Of a DNA stretch of 64,000 bases, positions 1 through 10,500 are shown piece by piece. The notes beneath the pieces were generated by a model that was not told the DNA's origin, ran no database searches, and saw nothing but the letters and a program-made list of their open reading frames with translations. Numbering within the stretch: position 1 is the first letter of the stretch; each line of letters opens with the position of its first letter. Origin of the DNA: Plasmodium coatneyi (taxonomy: Eukaryota; Apicomplexa; Aconoidasida; Haemosporida; Plasmodiidae); contig NC_033557.1 in the NCBI RefSeq assembly GCF_001680005.1, positions 682,001 through 746,000 on the forward strand. Reading direction: 5' to 3'. Position numbers and translations under genes: made by a program.

Positions 1-32
1 TGATGGGCCTGGTGGTTTGTTCCTGCCCATTT

Positions 33-957
33 TCAGCCCTTCCTCCTTAAAATGCTTTGCGGGTAAACATACAGAACGTAAACTTCGGCTCCCCATCCGG
101 ATAGGCAGTCCCTGTCCAAGGCGCTGAGCAGGCACTGGGAGATGGTTTCGAAGAGGCCATCCTTGTCCTGTTGGGAGGGGGGAAAAGTTGTACGTTTACC
201 AATATGACGCGTGGTGTGCGTGTTCGTACTTACAAGTGCAGTAGTAAATGTATGTACGAACATTTCTACATGCACATGCACATGCACACGCGGGGAGACG
301 CACCTGGTCCTTTATGTAGAGGGATTCGCACATTCCGTAGAGCTGCTCACTGGTAACCCCATTCACGACAAAATCTTTCGTCTCGCACTTAGCGCCAATC
401 AGGTCATACGCAGTGAGGTAGGGCTCAAAGGTACAAATCTTTTTCCCCTCATCGTCGAAGGTGTGTTTAACTCGAAAACCAACCACAATGGGATTCACAA
501 AATAGGGAGAGAATCGATTGGCATACAAAATGCTCGACAACATATTTGCGAAGCAATCTATGTCCATGGGGGTCTCTTGTCTAATTTCGTAGAGGTTCAC
601 TCGGTACCTTAGTAATTCATACAAAGTCTGAATGTCTGTTGCCAGTCCGCTTAGGCCCACATACACGTAGTCGTTCATTTTAAATACCTTGGTGAAATTT
701 GTGCTGACGGTGGTGAAATTGTTTGAACCAAGCCGAAGGTCACACGCAATGGCAACACATTGTGCGCCGCTCATTCCGAGGACGCACCCCCCGTTGTAGT
801 TGAAGATGGAGCCCTGCCAAAAAGGGGGGGGAAATGGCATAAAAAAGTGGTGCAAAAAGGTTGTCATAATGAGGGTCGACAATGGAAAAGGGGCGTCAAA
901 TTAATGACGGGGTATTCCTGTTCTTTCTCCCTTTTCACAACCCTGGGGGCTTACCAT
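33..957 (-). CDS. PSMB3: Proteasome subunit beta type-3 (20S core), complete, 3 exons
   Basis: Exons 957-955, 813-304 and 167-33 give 215 residues. All junctions are GT-AG and the phase closes. The protein begins MGSIFNYNGGCVLGM, the typical beta3 start with no propeptide and no catalytic N-terminal Thr, so this is one of the non-catalytic beta subunits of the 20S ring. The body carries the beta fold (ACDLRLG, YVGLSGLATDIQTLYE, YLTAYDLIGAK) and the C-terminal beta3 signature LSALDRDCLSGWGAEV. Length agrees with the family (about 205-220). It acts in the cytosolic and nuclear proteasome. Exon 1 consists of the start codon alone, followed directly by GTAAGC; the ATG choice rests on this junction plus family similarity. 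The gene is divergent from the gene at 1893, with a 0.9-kb spacer between them. Confidence 0.93.
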
Positions 958-1892
958 TTTGGAAGATTCCTGAGTAATGTGTGCGGTTTTTGCTCTCTGG
1001 TGAGCTTTACTTGGTATGCTTCACGGGAGAATCTTTTTTTTTCCCGTTCGTTGTTCCCTATTTTGGATGCTGGGCAAGGCGAAGTAGTGCTAATGGCTTC
1101 TCTCCTCAGTAGTATCGTTGGAGCTTGCACTCACCCTCTGGTGGGACAAGGAAAGTGAGGATGGGTGACACACAAACTCGGGGTGCAAAAATGTCCCTCT
1201 TGTTAAACCTTAAGAATAAAACTTTCCACCATTACAACGTGTATTGGTGCGGAGTGTACACTATGAACAGTTCACTCTCCTTCGATTGTTTGCTTGCTTG
1301 CTTGCTCACTTACTATCTCTGCTTCCTATTGCGAAGTCGGAGGAGGGGTAGCCTTTTCGCATTTAACACATTCGGCTTCGTAGTACGTACTGATTACTTT
1401 CGCTATTTTTTTAAAGTTGGTGAGGCAGTAGTAATTTTGCTTCGCTGAGTTGGCAGTTCAGTAGTTCTCCAGATTGTTATTACTCCTCATGCTTTGCTAA
1501 CGGTTGAAGTTTTTTTTTTTTTTTTTTTTTTTTTCTCGCCCCCGGCTTGGCTCAGCCTACTGCGCTGCAGGGGAACGGGCGTTTCGTCAGCATACCCCGG
1601 TGGAAGCAACCGTTCTGTGTTCCGGTACATTCAATTATATATATATATATATTTTTTTTTTTTTCGCAACAGCATGGCTTAACCGTTCGACGAGTGTGCT
1701 GACCATCCTGCGGTAAGCAGCCACCGTGTCATCTCTTAGTGAATGTTTTTTGTTTTTTTTGGATGTGAAAAGAAGGCGTTAGATGCATAGCTCTTGCGTA
1801 TGCCTGCGCTTGGTTGAGCCCATCAGTAGGGGAATTCCTTTTTTTTTCGTGTGCACTTCACCGTTGGAAGAAAATATGGTTGACTTTGCAAA
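958..1892. promoter_or_regulatory. Divergent spacer between PSMB3 and the helical-repeat gene
   Basis: No supportable gene. It holds a (TTGC)n stretch near 1289-1307, a T run at 1509-1534, an (AT)n run at 1635-1650 followed by T10, and scattered short ORFs with no family resemblance. Because the flanking genes are divergent it should contain both promoters and 5' leaders. No specific element can be assigned. Confidence 0.5.
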
Positions 1893-3953
1893 ATGAAGCG
1901 TTTTGTGCTGAGGTGCCCGGGATCGCTCCACTTGCTGGGGCGTTCAGGGGGATCGGTAGTATCAAGCGGATTGGGCACGTCGGGAGTGGACCTATGTCGA
2001 GAGGGGAGGGGCTTCCCCCGGAGGAGGCACCTCCAGGGAATACACACCAAGGCCATAAAGGAGGCGTCACCCCCGGAAGAAGAATTGGACGATCGAGTGA
2101 TGACCCAAAATAGTGAAACGATAATTCAACGGTACAGGCAGTTTATAGAGGCAAGGCGGGGGGAGGGCAAGGTACAACTGGACAAGGGGGAGAACAAGGG
2201 GGAGGACAAGGGGAAGGGCCACGTGGGTTCTTCCTCCAGACGGGAGATGTACGATCCGCTGGGGTGCGCTTCAGAAGTGGATGCCAAAGTGGTTCACGAC
2301 GTTGGTGCTGAAGTGGTTGACGATGCTGGTGGCGGAGTTGGTGCCAAAGTGGCCACTCAAGGGGCCGCCCCCGACACGGTGGACCAAAAGTACGTGATTC
2401 TGAAGAAGCAGATCTCGAAGGAGTTTATCCACCAAGTGTTCCTCCCCCACGTGGAGTCACAAATTATTTACCACCTGAAGACCTACACGCCGAACCAAAT
2501 CGTAAACATTTTTCACATATATTCCTACCTGTACTACTACGACCAGAAGAAGGAAATGGTGGAGACTCTGTTGGATTATCTGGAATACCGACTGGACTGC
2601 TTCAGTGTGCACGACGTCCTCCTAGTGTTGGAACCCCTCTATCTCCTGAACCGTACGAACAATTTTAACATCTACCGCCTAATCATTAACCACCTAGACA
2701 GGATAAAGGAAAAAATGAACCTATACAACTACATTGGTGTGTCTAGGGTGTTCACAAAAATACTAATAGACCTAACCTTCGAGGAGAAGGAACTGAGGGA
2801 GAAAAATATTTTGTCACGTCTGTGGTACCATTTGAAGCAGAGCAAATTCAGGAAGGCCATTCCTCCTGAGCAGAGGAAAATTTCTCACTGGGACTTCCTC
2901 GTTGGATTTATGTCCGAAGTGGTTGATCACGTGGAGGAGCAGTTGCGTCTTCTCTCTGCTATTGAGCTGACCGACCTGCTCAGCGTCATGGCCAACTACT
3001 CTCTCAAGAGTGGACATTCCAGGTATGACGTGGCCCTCTTGGGGGGGGAACAAGGTAGCCAAATGGAAAGCGGAAACGGGATGGAGACCGCCCAATGTGG
3101 GGGTAACCCCGGTGAGGAGTCTACCCAACAGGGAAGCAAAGCATCGCATCACCCCCCCCTGAAGGTTCACTCCCTGAGCAGCCAAAACGCCTTCCTCTTT
3201 AAAGAAAATATCGTGTCTTTCCTTATCACGAACGAACTGAAGTGCAAGTACCAGGACCTGAGCACGCTCCACAAAATAACAAACCTGCATAACCTAAGCA
3301 AGCTTTTCATCTACGATGAGGAGTACCTCCAAATGGTGGAAGCTGACCTGAACAACTACCACTACACAAGCAACATTCATCACAAGTATCTGTCCCTTCT
3401 AGTGTGGTGCCTATTCAAGTATAAAAGGTTAGACAAGCATATGACCCAGCTCAAGCCAGTCATCCTACACAACGTAGACCATTTCGATGCGAAAGATTTT
3501 TCCAGACTATGTCACGCCATTCGCGAGGACAAGCAAACGCTAATCAGCATAGCCAATAATTTGACTAGCCAAATTGAGGAAATGCCTGTAAACGATTTTT
3601 TGTGTTACCTTTATGCGGTTGTTTGTCTGGATTTGTTGCCATACGGTCAGGGTGCAGCATTAACAAGGGAGGTGCAGCAGGAAGGGGGAGAAGACGCATC
3701 CACGGGGAGAAGCAACGCAACAGAAAGGAGAAGTACCCCTGTTGAAACGAATAACAACACCCTGTCCCTCCTTAACAAAAGCACCATTCTGCAAAAATGC
3801 ACCAAGTACATCAATGACAAGAAAAAAATTTTAGGAAAAAACGAAATGACCAAAATAGTTTTGCTGTTGAAGAGGAAGAAGGGGGACAAGTACCTGTACG
3901 TGCTGGACTTGCTGCCCGAGGAGTGGAAGGGCATCCTCCATTTGATTAACTGA
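1893..3953 (+). CDS. Helical-repeat protein, probably organellar; conserved, function unknown
   Basis: Single-exon ORF of 686 residues. The first ~50 residues are rich in Arg, Ser, Gly and Leu with few acids, resembling an organelle-targeting leader. A low-complexity acidic/Lys segment follows to about residue 170. From there the protein is built of repeated alpha-helical pairs rich in Leu, Tyr, Ile and Asn (about 170-330 and 430-570), like the octotrico- and heptatricopeptide or FASTK-type RNA-binding repeats of apicomplexan mitochondria. Two hydrophilic inserts, near 395-430 and 590-625, are lineage-type low complexity. I see no C-terminal RAP domain motif. A role in mitochondrial or apicoplast RNA metabolism is inference from fold type only. 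The ATG chosen is the first in frame with the leader. Confidence 0.75.
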   Translation: MKRFVLRCPGSLHLLGRSGGSVVSSGLGTSGVDLCREGRGFPRRRHLQGIHTKAIKEASPPEEELDDRVMTQNSETIIQRYRQFIEARRGEGKVQLDKGENKGEDKGKGHVGSSSRREMYDPLGCASEVDAKVVHDVGAEVVDDAGGGVGAKVATQGAAPDTVDQKYVILKKQISKEFIHQVFLPHVESQIIYHLKTYTPNQIVNIFHIYSYLYYYDQKKEMVETLLDYLEYRLDCFSVHDVLLVLEPLYLLNRTNNFNIYRLIINHLDRIKEKMNLYNYIGVSRVFTKILIDLTFEEKELREKNILSRLWYHLKQSKFRKAIPPEQRKISHWDFLVGFMSEVVDHVEEQLRLLSAIELTDLLSVMANYSLKSGHSRYDVALLGGEQGSQMESGNGMETAQCGGNPGEESTQQGSKASHHPPLKVHSLSSQNAFLFKENIVSFLITNELKCKYQDLSTLHKITNLHNLSKLFIYDEEYLQMVEADLNNYHYTSNIHHKYLSLLVWCLFKYKRLDKHMTQLKPVILHNVDHFDAKDFSRLCHAIREDKQTLISIANNLTSQIEEMPVNDFLCYLYAVVCLDLLPYGQGAALTREVQQEGGEDASTGRSNATERRSTPVETNNNTLSLLNKSTILQKCTKYINDKKKILGKNEMTKIVLLLKRKKGDKYLYVLDLLPEEWKGILHLIN

Positions 3954-6491
3954 CCATGTGGTGGTGTCAGCAGCAAACCGAGCAGGTAAATATTTACAGG
4001 CGAAAAACAGCACACACGGATTTTCCACCTCGTGAGTACAACCTCCCCACAGCAGTGTTCGCCCCCTTTTTTTGTTTAACCCTTACGTGGAATAACATTT
4101 CATATATTTCTGTTTGTTTGGTTAGCCAAAACTGTATGAATGTTAAAATGAGTTGTAGAGCCTCCGCGGGGGAAGGGCTGTGTGTATGATGGGGCACATC
4201 TTGCATGTGTGCCATTTGTCGTATTGTTGTTTTTTTTACGTCTGACCCGGCATGCATTTAATCGAATAACCCCCCTCCGCAATAGACGTTTCGCGGGCAG
4301 TTCCCCATGTGGGAAACGCTTCACCACAACGGTCGAGTAGCTTTTTTGAAATTTCACCTGAACAGTGCATGACTTGTTCAGGTAAAAATGGAAAAAAAAA
4401 AAAAAAATGACAACAGACCAGCAGTTAGTCAAAGGTAAAGCAGCCGAGCAGATAATTTTTTCAGGAAAGGTGAAGGTCGTACCGTCAAGCAAGTAACCTT
4501 TTTTTTTGTGGTTAATTCGTGTGAAGCAGATCGATCACCCCTCACAGATTAATAAATGTGTGCGAACAAATGCGCACACATGAACGCTCCTTTACCTGTA
4601 CGCTACACCCATGCGGGTAAACGAAGGGATGAACGCGCATAGCCCCCCATCCAGGGGATGAATAGTCAAATGGGGAGGTGAATCCATGAGGATCGCACGT
4701 GATCACGCCGCTTCGCAACTTTTCCACATCAACTTTTTTTTTTCTTTTTTTCAAGCCGCAATTGCAGATGCATGCATCATACGGCGCTTATTGGATTTCC
4801 TTCATTTGGTGACCTCTATAAGCAACGGAAGGGGAATTCCCCCCCCTCCCCTTCCCCCTACTTACCCCTTCTTCTGGGCATACCCCTTTAATTAATTAGG
4901 TGCCTTTTACTTTGCTGATCCTGGAGAAGCAGCGCAACAGGAACTGTTCAGCATACTAATGTTGCATAGGGGTACATTCATATAGTACGTGATCACTACA
5001 TTGGAACGAACGTATTTTCCTTCTTTCTAGGGGGGAAAGCCCATTCGTAGGATTCACAAATTGCCTGTACATGTTCAGGCAAAAAAAGGGAGTATCCACG
5101 CGGAACGGTACTACAATTCGGACCGCATACAAAAAATGCGACAGCACAGCAACGGGCGTATCGCATCGTGGAGGTAGTATATAACTTTTCCATGCCACAT
5201 TTATACGCCCCTTCCCTTTTTTATTTTTTTTTTCGTATAAAGGAGAATATAAACTCCTTTCCCTTTGTTAATTAAATGCAAGTAGAAGGATGAGCATAAG
5301 TTAAAGGAAAACGCTTTTTCTTTCCCTCCCCCCCTGTCGTCCTCATCCCACCTGGAAAACCGTTATACGCATGTTGACGAATCCATTTTCGTTTATGCTG
5401 GTAAAAAAAGGGGGACGGTGCCGCACTTCATGTCGCCTCTACGGAACGTTTATATAACTGGTGCGTATGTATAACTGGCGCGTATATATACTGGCACGTG
5501 GTACGGTACAATTTTCTCTGACATGGTGACTTCCCCGTTTCGCCGCGCTGGTCCTCCCTATGCATGTTGCGGGGCGGGCAGTTGATTTATTTCCGCGCGA
5601 AGAACACGCAAAGTTTGCATTGGATGATGCGATGCGATACGATACGATACTGTATTGTACTTATGGAGGAAAAGGAGTTTTTTCTTTTCGGCATTTTTTT
5701 CCCGCGCGTTATGCGGTTTCGACGTTTTATCACAAGTTGGAATTTTTCAGAAGTTGGAATTTTTGACAATTCGGAAAGTTTTGACGATTTCACTTGGTCG
5801 TTTTTGCGACTAACCGTTTTTTCTCAACTTAGTCATATTCTTTTCGACTGACTTGACCGTTTTTTTTACTCTTTTGCCGATTCGCCATTTTGGCATTTCA
5901 GATTGCATTTTTGCAGCATCGTACATTTTTGCCGTTCCCATTTTTGCGTTACTGCTTTTGCGTATCCTTCCCATTTTGCGTTTTCACCTGTACATATATC
6001 CACTTTTCGACGCATACCCCCTCTGCACGTGCCTGCGCAAGTTCTTTTCTCACCTTCCGCCCCGTATTAGGACCCCCAGAGGAAGAGTCCCCTTTCCAGG
6101 GCGCGGGTCACGTGCATGAGCAAACATACAAGTGTATGCATATGCGTATGTAACGTATGAACGTGTGTTGTGTACTTATAAGCAAAGCGGAGGCCACTGC
6201 CGAAGCAGTCACCCAATTTTGTGTCACACTGCTGAACGAACAACTAAGTAGAGGACTCTCATTTGGACGGAAGGCCAAAGTGAAAGCCATACATTTTTGT
6301 GACAAAGGAAATATAATCTGTCCCCGCGTGTTACACAGATTACTACGTACACCTATACATCATATGCCCTCTCTATCCATCTTTCTCTTACCTTCCGTTT
6401 GGACTTCCTTGTGACAAACCTGCTCACCACCTGTTGTGTATAGCAGTGTAGTGCAGCCCCGCTTGGTCGACCGCTTTGAGCAGGTCATCGC
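3954..6491. other. 2.5-kb spacer, no convincing gene
   Basis: AT-rich tracts, homopolymers and short ORFs open in several frames at once. A perfect 9-bp inverted repeat (ACCTGAACA / TGTTCAGGT) lies at 4355-4383 and a near-palindrome at 5061-5082; both belong to the dispersed palindrome family. A short run of GATGC/GATAC repeats sits near 5627-5650. The 6157-6414 region is open on both strands but shows no family resemblance. I would read most of this as 3' UTR plus promoter and leader DNA. Confidence 0.45.
4355..4383. repeat. Inverted repeat of the dispersed CCTGAAC/GTTCAGG family
   Basis: Arms ACCTGAACA and TGTTCAGGT are perfect reverse complements separated by about 10 bases, and an A run follows a few bases downstream. 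The same arms recur beside A/T runs elsewhere in the window. Confidence 0.7.
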
Positions 6492-7024
6492 ATGAGCGAA
6501 TGTTCTGGCGGCACAGCCTTCCCCTGCGGATGTGCTTACAAGGAGGTAAGGAAAACTACGTCCACGGGTCAGTACGTCCATACCTGCATACGTTCGTACG
6601 TTCATGTGTCCGTACTCACGTGTGTGTGTTGTCTGCTTTTCCCCGCGAGGGCCCCATTTTTGATTTCCCGTTTCCACGTGAGGACATCCCCCCGCAAGTT
6701 TTGCGCGAGTGTGGCGTGAGTGCAGCGCGAATGTATATACATGCGCTGCCTGCTGCCCTGCGGAAGTACGCACTCGTGAAGCCCTTCACATGAACGAGTG
6801 TACCCCCGCTTGTGCGGCTGCTTGTATGGCTGCTGGTAAGCCTGCATGCCTACGCTTATGAGTACGTGAGGAAGAAGGCAGTTTTTTACGAATGCGCGCG
6901 CGCCCGTGCATGTATGTTTTTTTTTTGAGTAGGCCAATTATTTTCGCCCTTTTGCTCGCTCATGCGTAGGGGGCCCGCCCTGTTTTACTGCATTACTGTA
7001 TTACTGTATTGCTGCATTACCGCA

Positions 7025-7055
<31 letters not shown>

Positions 7056-7493
7056 CCATTCCTTATTGCATATGCCCCCGCATGCTTACCGAAGCGCACA
7101 TTTTATATGAGTACATTTTCACGCCCGTGATGACACGCGCCAAGTACGAATGATGTTAATCCGATTAGCATCGAGTGGGAGAAGCCGCCGCGTGGATGTG
7201 TTAACTGAACGGAAGTTAATTTAATTTAATTTAATTGAAGTGAATTGAATTGGATTGAATTGAATTGAATTGAATTTTTTTTCCCAACATATCCCGCCTT
7301 TTCTGTGCGCGTTTGCAGTACATGCGAAACGAGGAGGTGCTCACCACAGTTAGGAAGATAACGCAACAGGTAACAAATCACACTAGCAGTCTTTACGTAG
7401 TGGGAACAGGGCCCATCGAAGGATTGGAAGAAGCTGAGGCGGGAGGTTGCCCATTCCGGGGGAACACTTGTTGGGGAGGGTGAAGGAAGGTAA
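6492..7493 (+). CDS. Possible small five-exon gene, Cys-rich N-terminus (114 aa model)
   Basis: Not recognised. The model joins 6492-6545, 6721-6835, 7095-7126, 7319-7369 and 7401-7493. Exon 1 starts at an ATG (MSECSGGTAFPCGCAYKE) and ends at a strong GTAAGG donor. Exon 4 (YMRNEEVLTTVRKITQQ) is open in only one frame between a TTTGCAG acceptor and a GTAACA donor. Exon 5 (from WEQGPSKDWKKLRREV) continues in phase to a TAA. All five phases close. Exon 2 contains two CX3C pairs 14 residues apart, a spacing seen in small TIM proteins, but the rest does not look like one. The exon 3 donor (GTGATG) is weak. The stop lies only 72 bp before the next gene's ATG, which is tight for this genus, so exons 4-5 could instead be leader exons of that gene. 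Confidence 0.35.
7210..7277. repeat. Pentanucleotide microsatellite (TTAAT / TTGAA units)
   Basis: Four TTAAT-type units are followed by about eight TGAAT-type units, then a T run. It lies in the putative last long intron of the small gene model, or in the leader of the LRR gene. Confidence 0.85.
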
Positions 7494-7565
7494 AGGTACC
7501 ACGTGGAGTGGCATATCATCCCGTGTAATTGTCACCCCCTGTCCGGTTTTGTGTGTGTGTCGACC

Positions 7566-10500
7566 ATGGAGTCGTATATCCGTGAGAGCAAGAAGCTGAC
7601 CTTCAAAGGCAGCAAGGGAAAGAAGTTACTTCGCTACGTAGACATTTGCCTGAACAACAAAGCCCTGCACGACAGTCACATAGTCGAATTGGTGAAAATT
7701 TTAAAAAAGTACATAAAGGTGGTCTACAACAATTACTACTGTCTGAATATAGACCTGAGTGAGAACTACATCACCTGCACGGGGTTAAAGACGCTACTGA
7801 AGTTCATCCTAAGTTACAGTGAAAACGTGGGGGTGCACATATTAAAGCTTTACAAAAATAACATAAAGGACGATGGGGTGTCACTGATAAAGCAGCTGGT
7901 TTATGTTCAGAAAATTCCCATGGAAGAATTACATCTGTCACACAACTTCGTCCAAGATAACACATGCAAGGAGTTGCTACTGAGCTTCGTCCAGGCTAAG
8001 AAGGAAAACAATTACGTGTACCCCAGGTACGAAAAGTATCAGAATTCGTACAAGCATCTACAAATACCCGTGTGGATCAGGTTAGAATACAACTGCATTC
8101 AGAACCCGAAGGAGATATTGAAAGAAGTGGAGGAGTTTGCCAAGAAGAAGAGAGGATACAAGAGCAACCTAATCATCTGCGCTGCCTTAAAAAGTGACAA
8201 GCGTTGTTGCCCGTATAAGTGTTTAAATGCCACTGCGAGGAACACGCCAATCATGCATGTGTATATGTTCATTCACCAGAAGGACAATCCGAGTCAGGCC
8301 ATTTCTGCCAATGGGAAAGTCATAAAGGAGGAGAAGAAGAGGGAGTTATCTACCCCGTCGGAGGTTACCGATGCGGGTAAACATAGCAGTGGCAACGTGG
8401 AGCAGAAAGGTGGTGCTAATGAAGAGGAGGAGGATCAGGAGGTGGGATTGCCCTCCAAGGGGGATGCAAATGGGGAGATGCAGAGTGGTGGCACGAAAAG
8501 TACCGTCAAAGGTCTCTCCAAGGGTGTTTCTAAAAGTGCAGCGAAGGGTGGGTTGGCCAAGGCAGGGGATACCGTAGCGGGCAGCACGGAGAATACAGCT
8601 AAGTCGAAAGGTAGGAATGACAAGACGAGTGTTGTTAGGAAGAGATCTGGCAACTCGGGGAAGCGCCATATTAAGGGAAGCCTTCTCCATGATGTCAGTG
8701 CTGATGAGGAGGACGACGATGACAACTATGACGAGGAAACTGAAGAAGAATTAGACGATGAGGTGGAAGAGGAAGAGGAGGATGATGAAGATGGGGATGA
8801 CTCCTCTGAGGAAGAAACAGAAAGTGATGATGACGATACTGATCATGATAGTGATGACGATGATTACGACTACGCACGGAAAAAGGTTTTGAAAACGGGG
8901 GCTAAAAAAGGCCAGAAAGGAAAGGAGAAAAACGGCCAGCTGTCAGACGCTGCCGTTCTTTATGCGAAAAAAAATGGAACCATAGCGGGCATGCAGAAGG
9001 ACGGTCGGGATGAGGAGGATGATGACAACGATGACGAAGGGGAGGATGAATCCTCCAACGTGACCGACCCAACCCCGAAGAAGGAAGAAAAGAAGAAGAA
9101 AAAGAAAAAAAAAAAGAAAAAGGAAAAAACGGCTGTGAGTCCACTCGAGGGGGGACACGAGCAGCAGAAGGAGAATGACAATGACAATGGTGGTGGCGAT
9201 GTCGATGATGATGATGACACATTCAGAATGAAGAGGGGTCAACTAGGTTCCATGGGTGACCCCCTTGGGCTGAACAATTGTGGTGAAGAAGACGATATGA
9301 CCCCTGAATTTACCCCCCAGCAGAACGACCACATGAATTTTATGAACGACACTGTTAGTAGCCTCCCCCTGTATATCATCCTAGACTGCACCGCCGTGTT
9401 AGACATGAAGGAGCTGTGGAAGGACAACTCCTTTCTTCCCTTCAGCTTCCCCGGATTGCTTTACCTATACAATAATAAACTGTTAAGGAGTAACGCGGAC
9501 AGAGCGAAGGGGGTCAACAACGGAGCAACCTCTTCGGAGGACATGCAGAATGACGCCTTCATCTGCCTCATGTGCAGCTACGTAGCAAATGAACTGAAAC
9601 TGGTCTGCCAGAAGAGTGAAATAATTAGACAGAAAATGGTTAACCTGAAGTTGAACATTTGGGACAAATTATCTGAACTTGGCGTTATTGAATTTTTAAG
9701 CGTTCCAAAAGATTTTAAAGAAAAAAAAAAAAACTTTTTGAATTCGTCCTTTTTGACAGAAGCACAGATAAAGCTAGCCAATGAGTACTACGACATCTCA
9801 CAGGAGACGTTACAAATGATTCAGTTCTCCATTTTGTGGTCCACTTATATTTACAAAATTGGGAATAGGGAAATAATTATAAAAAATGATGCTAAGGAGA
9901 TCAACAAGGGGGATGTAAAAAAGAGTAGAAAGACTATTTTCACGGAGGTGCTCTATCTGACGTCGTCGCCCAACATTTATTCCTTCTTTGAATACCTCTA
10001 CGGGGAGGACATGAATATGATACTACCCCTGTGCGTAACAGTAAATCAGATTAACAAATACATTCACGATGAATATAGCTATGTTGTTGAGTTGTTATCC
10101 AGCGGGAGGGCAGTAGAGGACAAATCTGGCAAGTTCCTCCTCGATAAGGCATTTTTCAAGACGTTCATAAGGGATAAATACGCAAGGTATCTGCCAGAGG
10201 GGGAGGACATTGCAACGGGCACAACTGGTGGGAAGACAAAGAAGAAGAAGGGCGCCACGCCCAACCGTGCAAACAGAAACGACAAATTATCCCCAGGGGG
10301 GAAAAGAAGTGATAACGAGTGCATTAAAACAAATGTGGGCATTGGTGGTGACCCCCTCAACAGCAATGCATATGACTACTATGATATAACGTCGGTGAAG
10401 TCCTTCTCGAATGAAAACATTAGTAAGTTGTGCCAGTTGGAGGGTCAACTGGAGGGCCAATTGGACGGAAGCATTCAAGGAGGGCCACTCGGGGTAGTAG

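Noticed and set aside
6157..6414. Plus-strand ORF starting MNVCCVLISKAEA
   Set aside because: Several frames on both strands are open across the same stretch and no splice partner was convincing.
8902..9242. His/Ser- and Phe-rich minus-strand ORFs
   Set aside because: Antisense of the Asp/Glu and poly-Lys tracts of the LRR protein; low complexity only.
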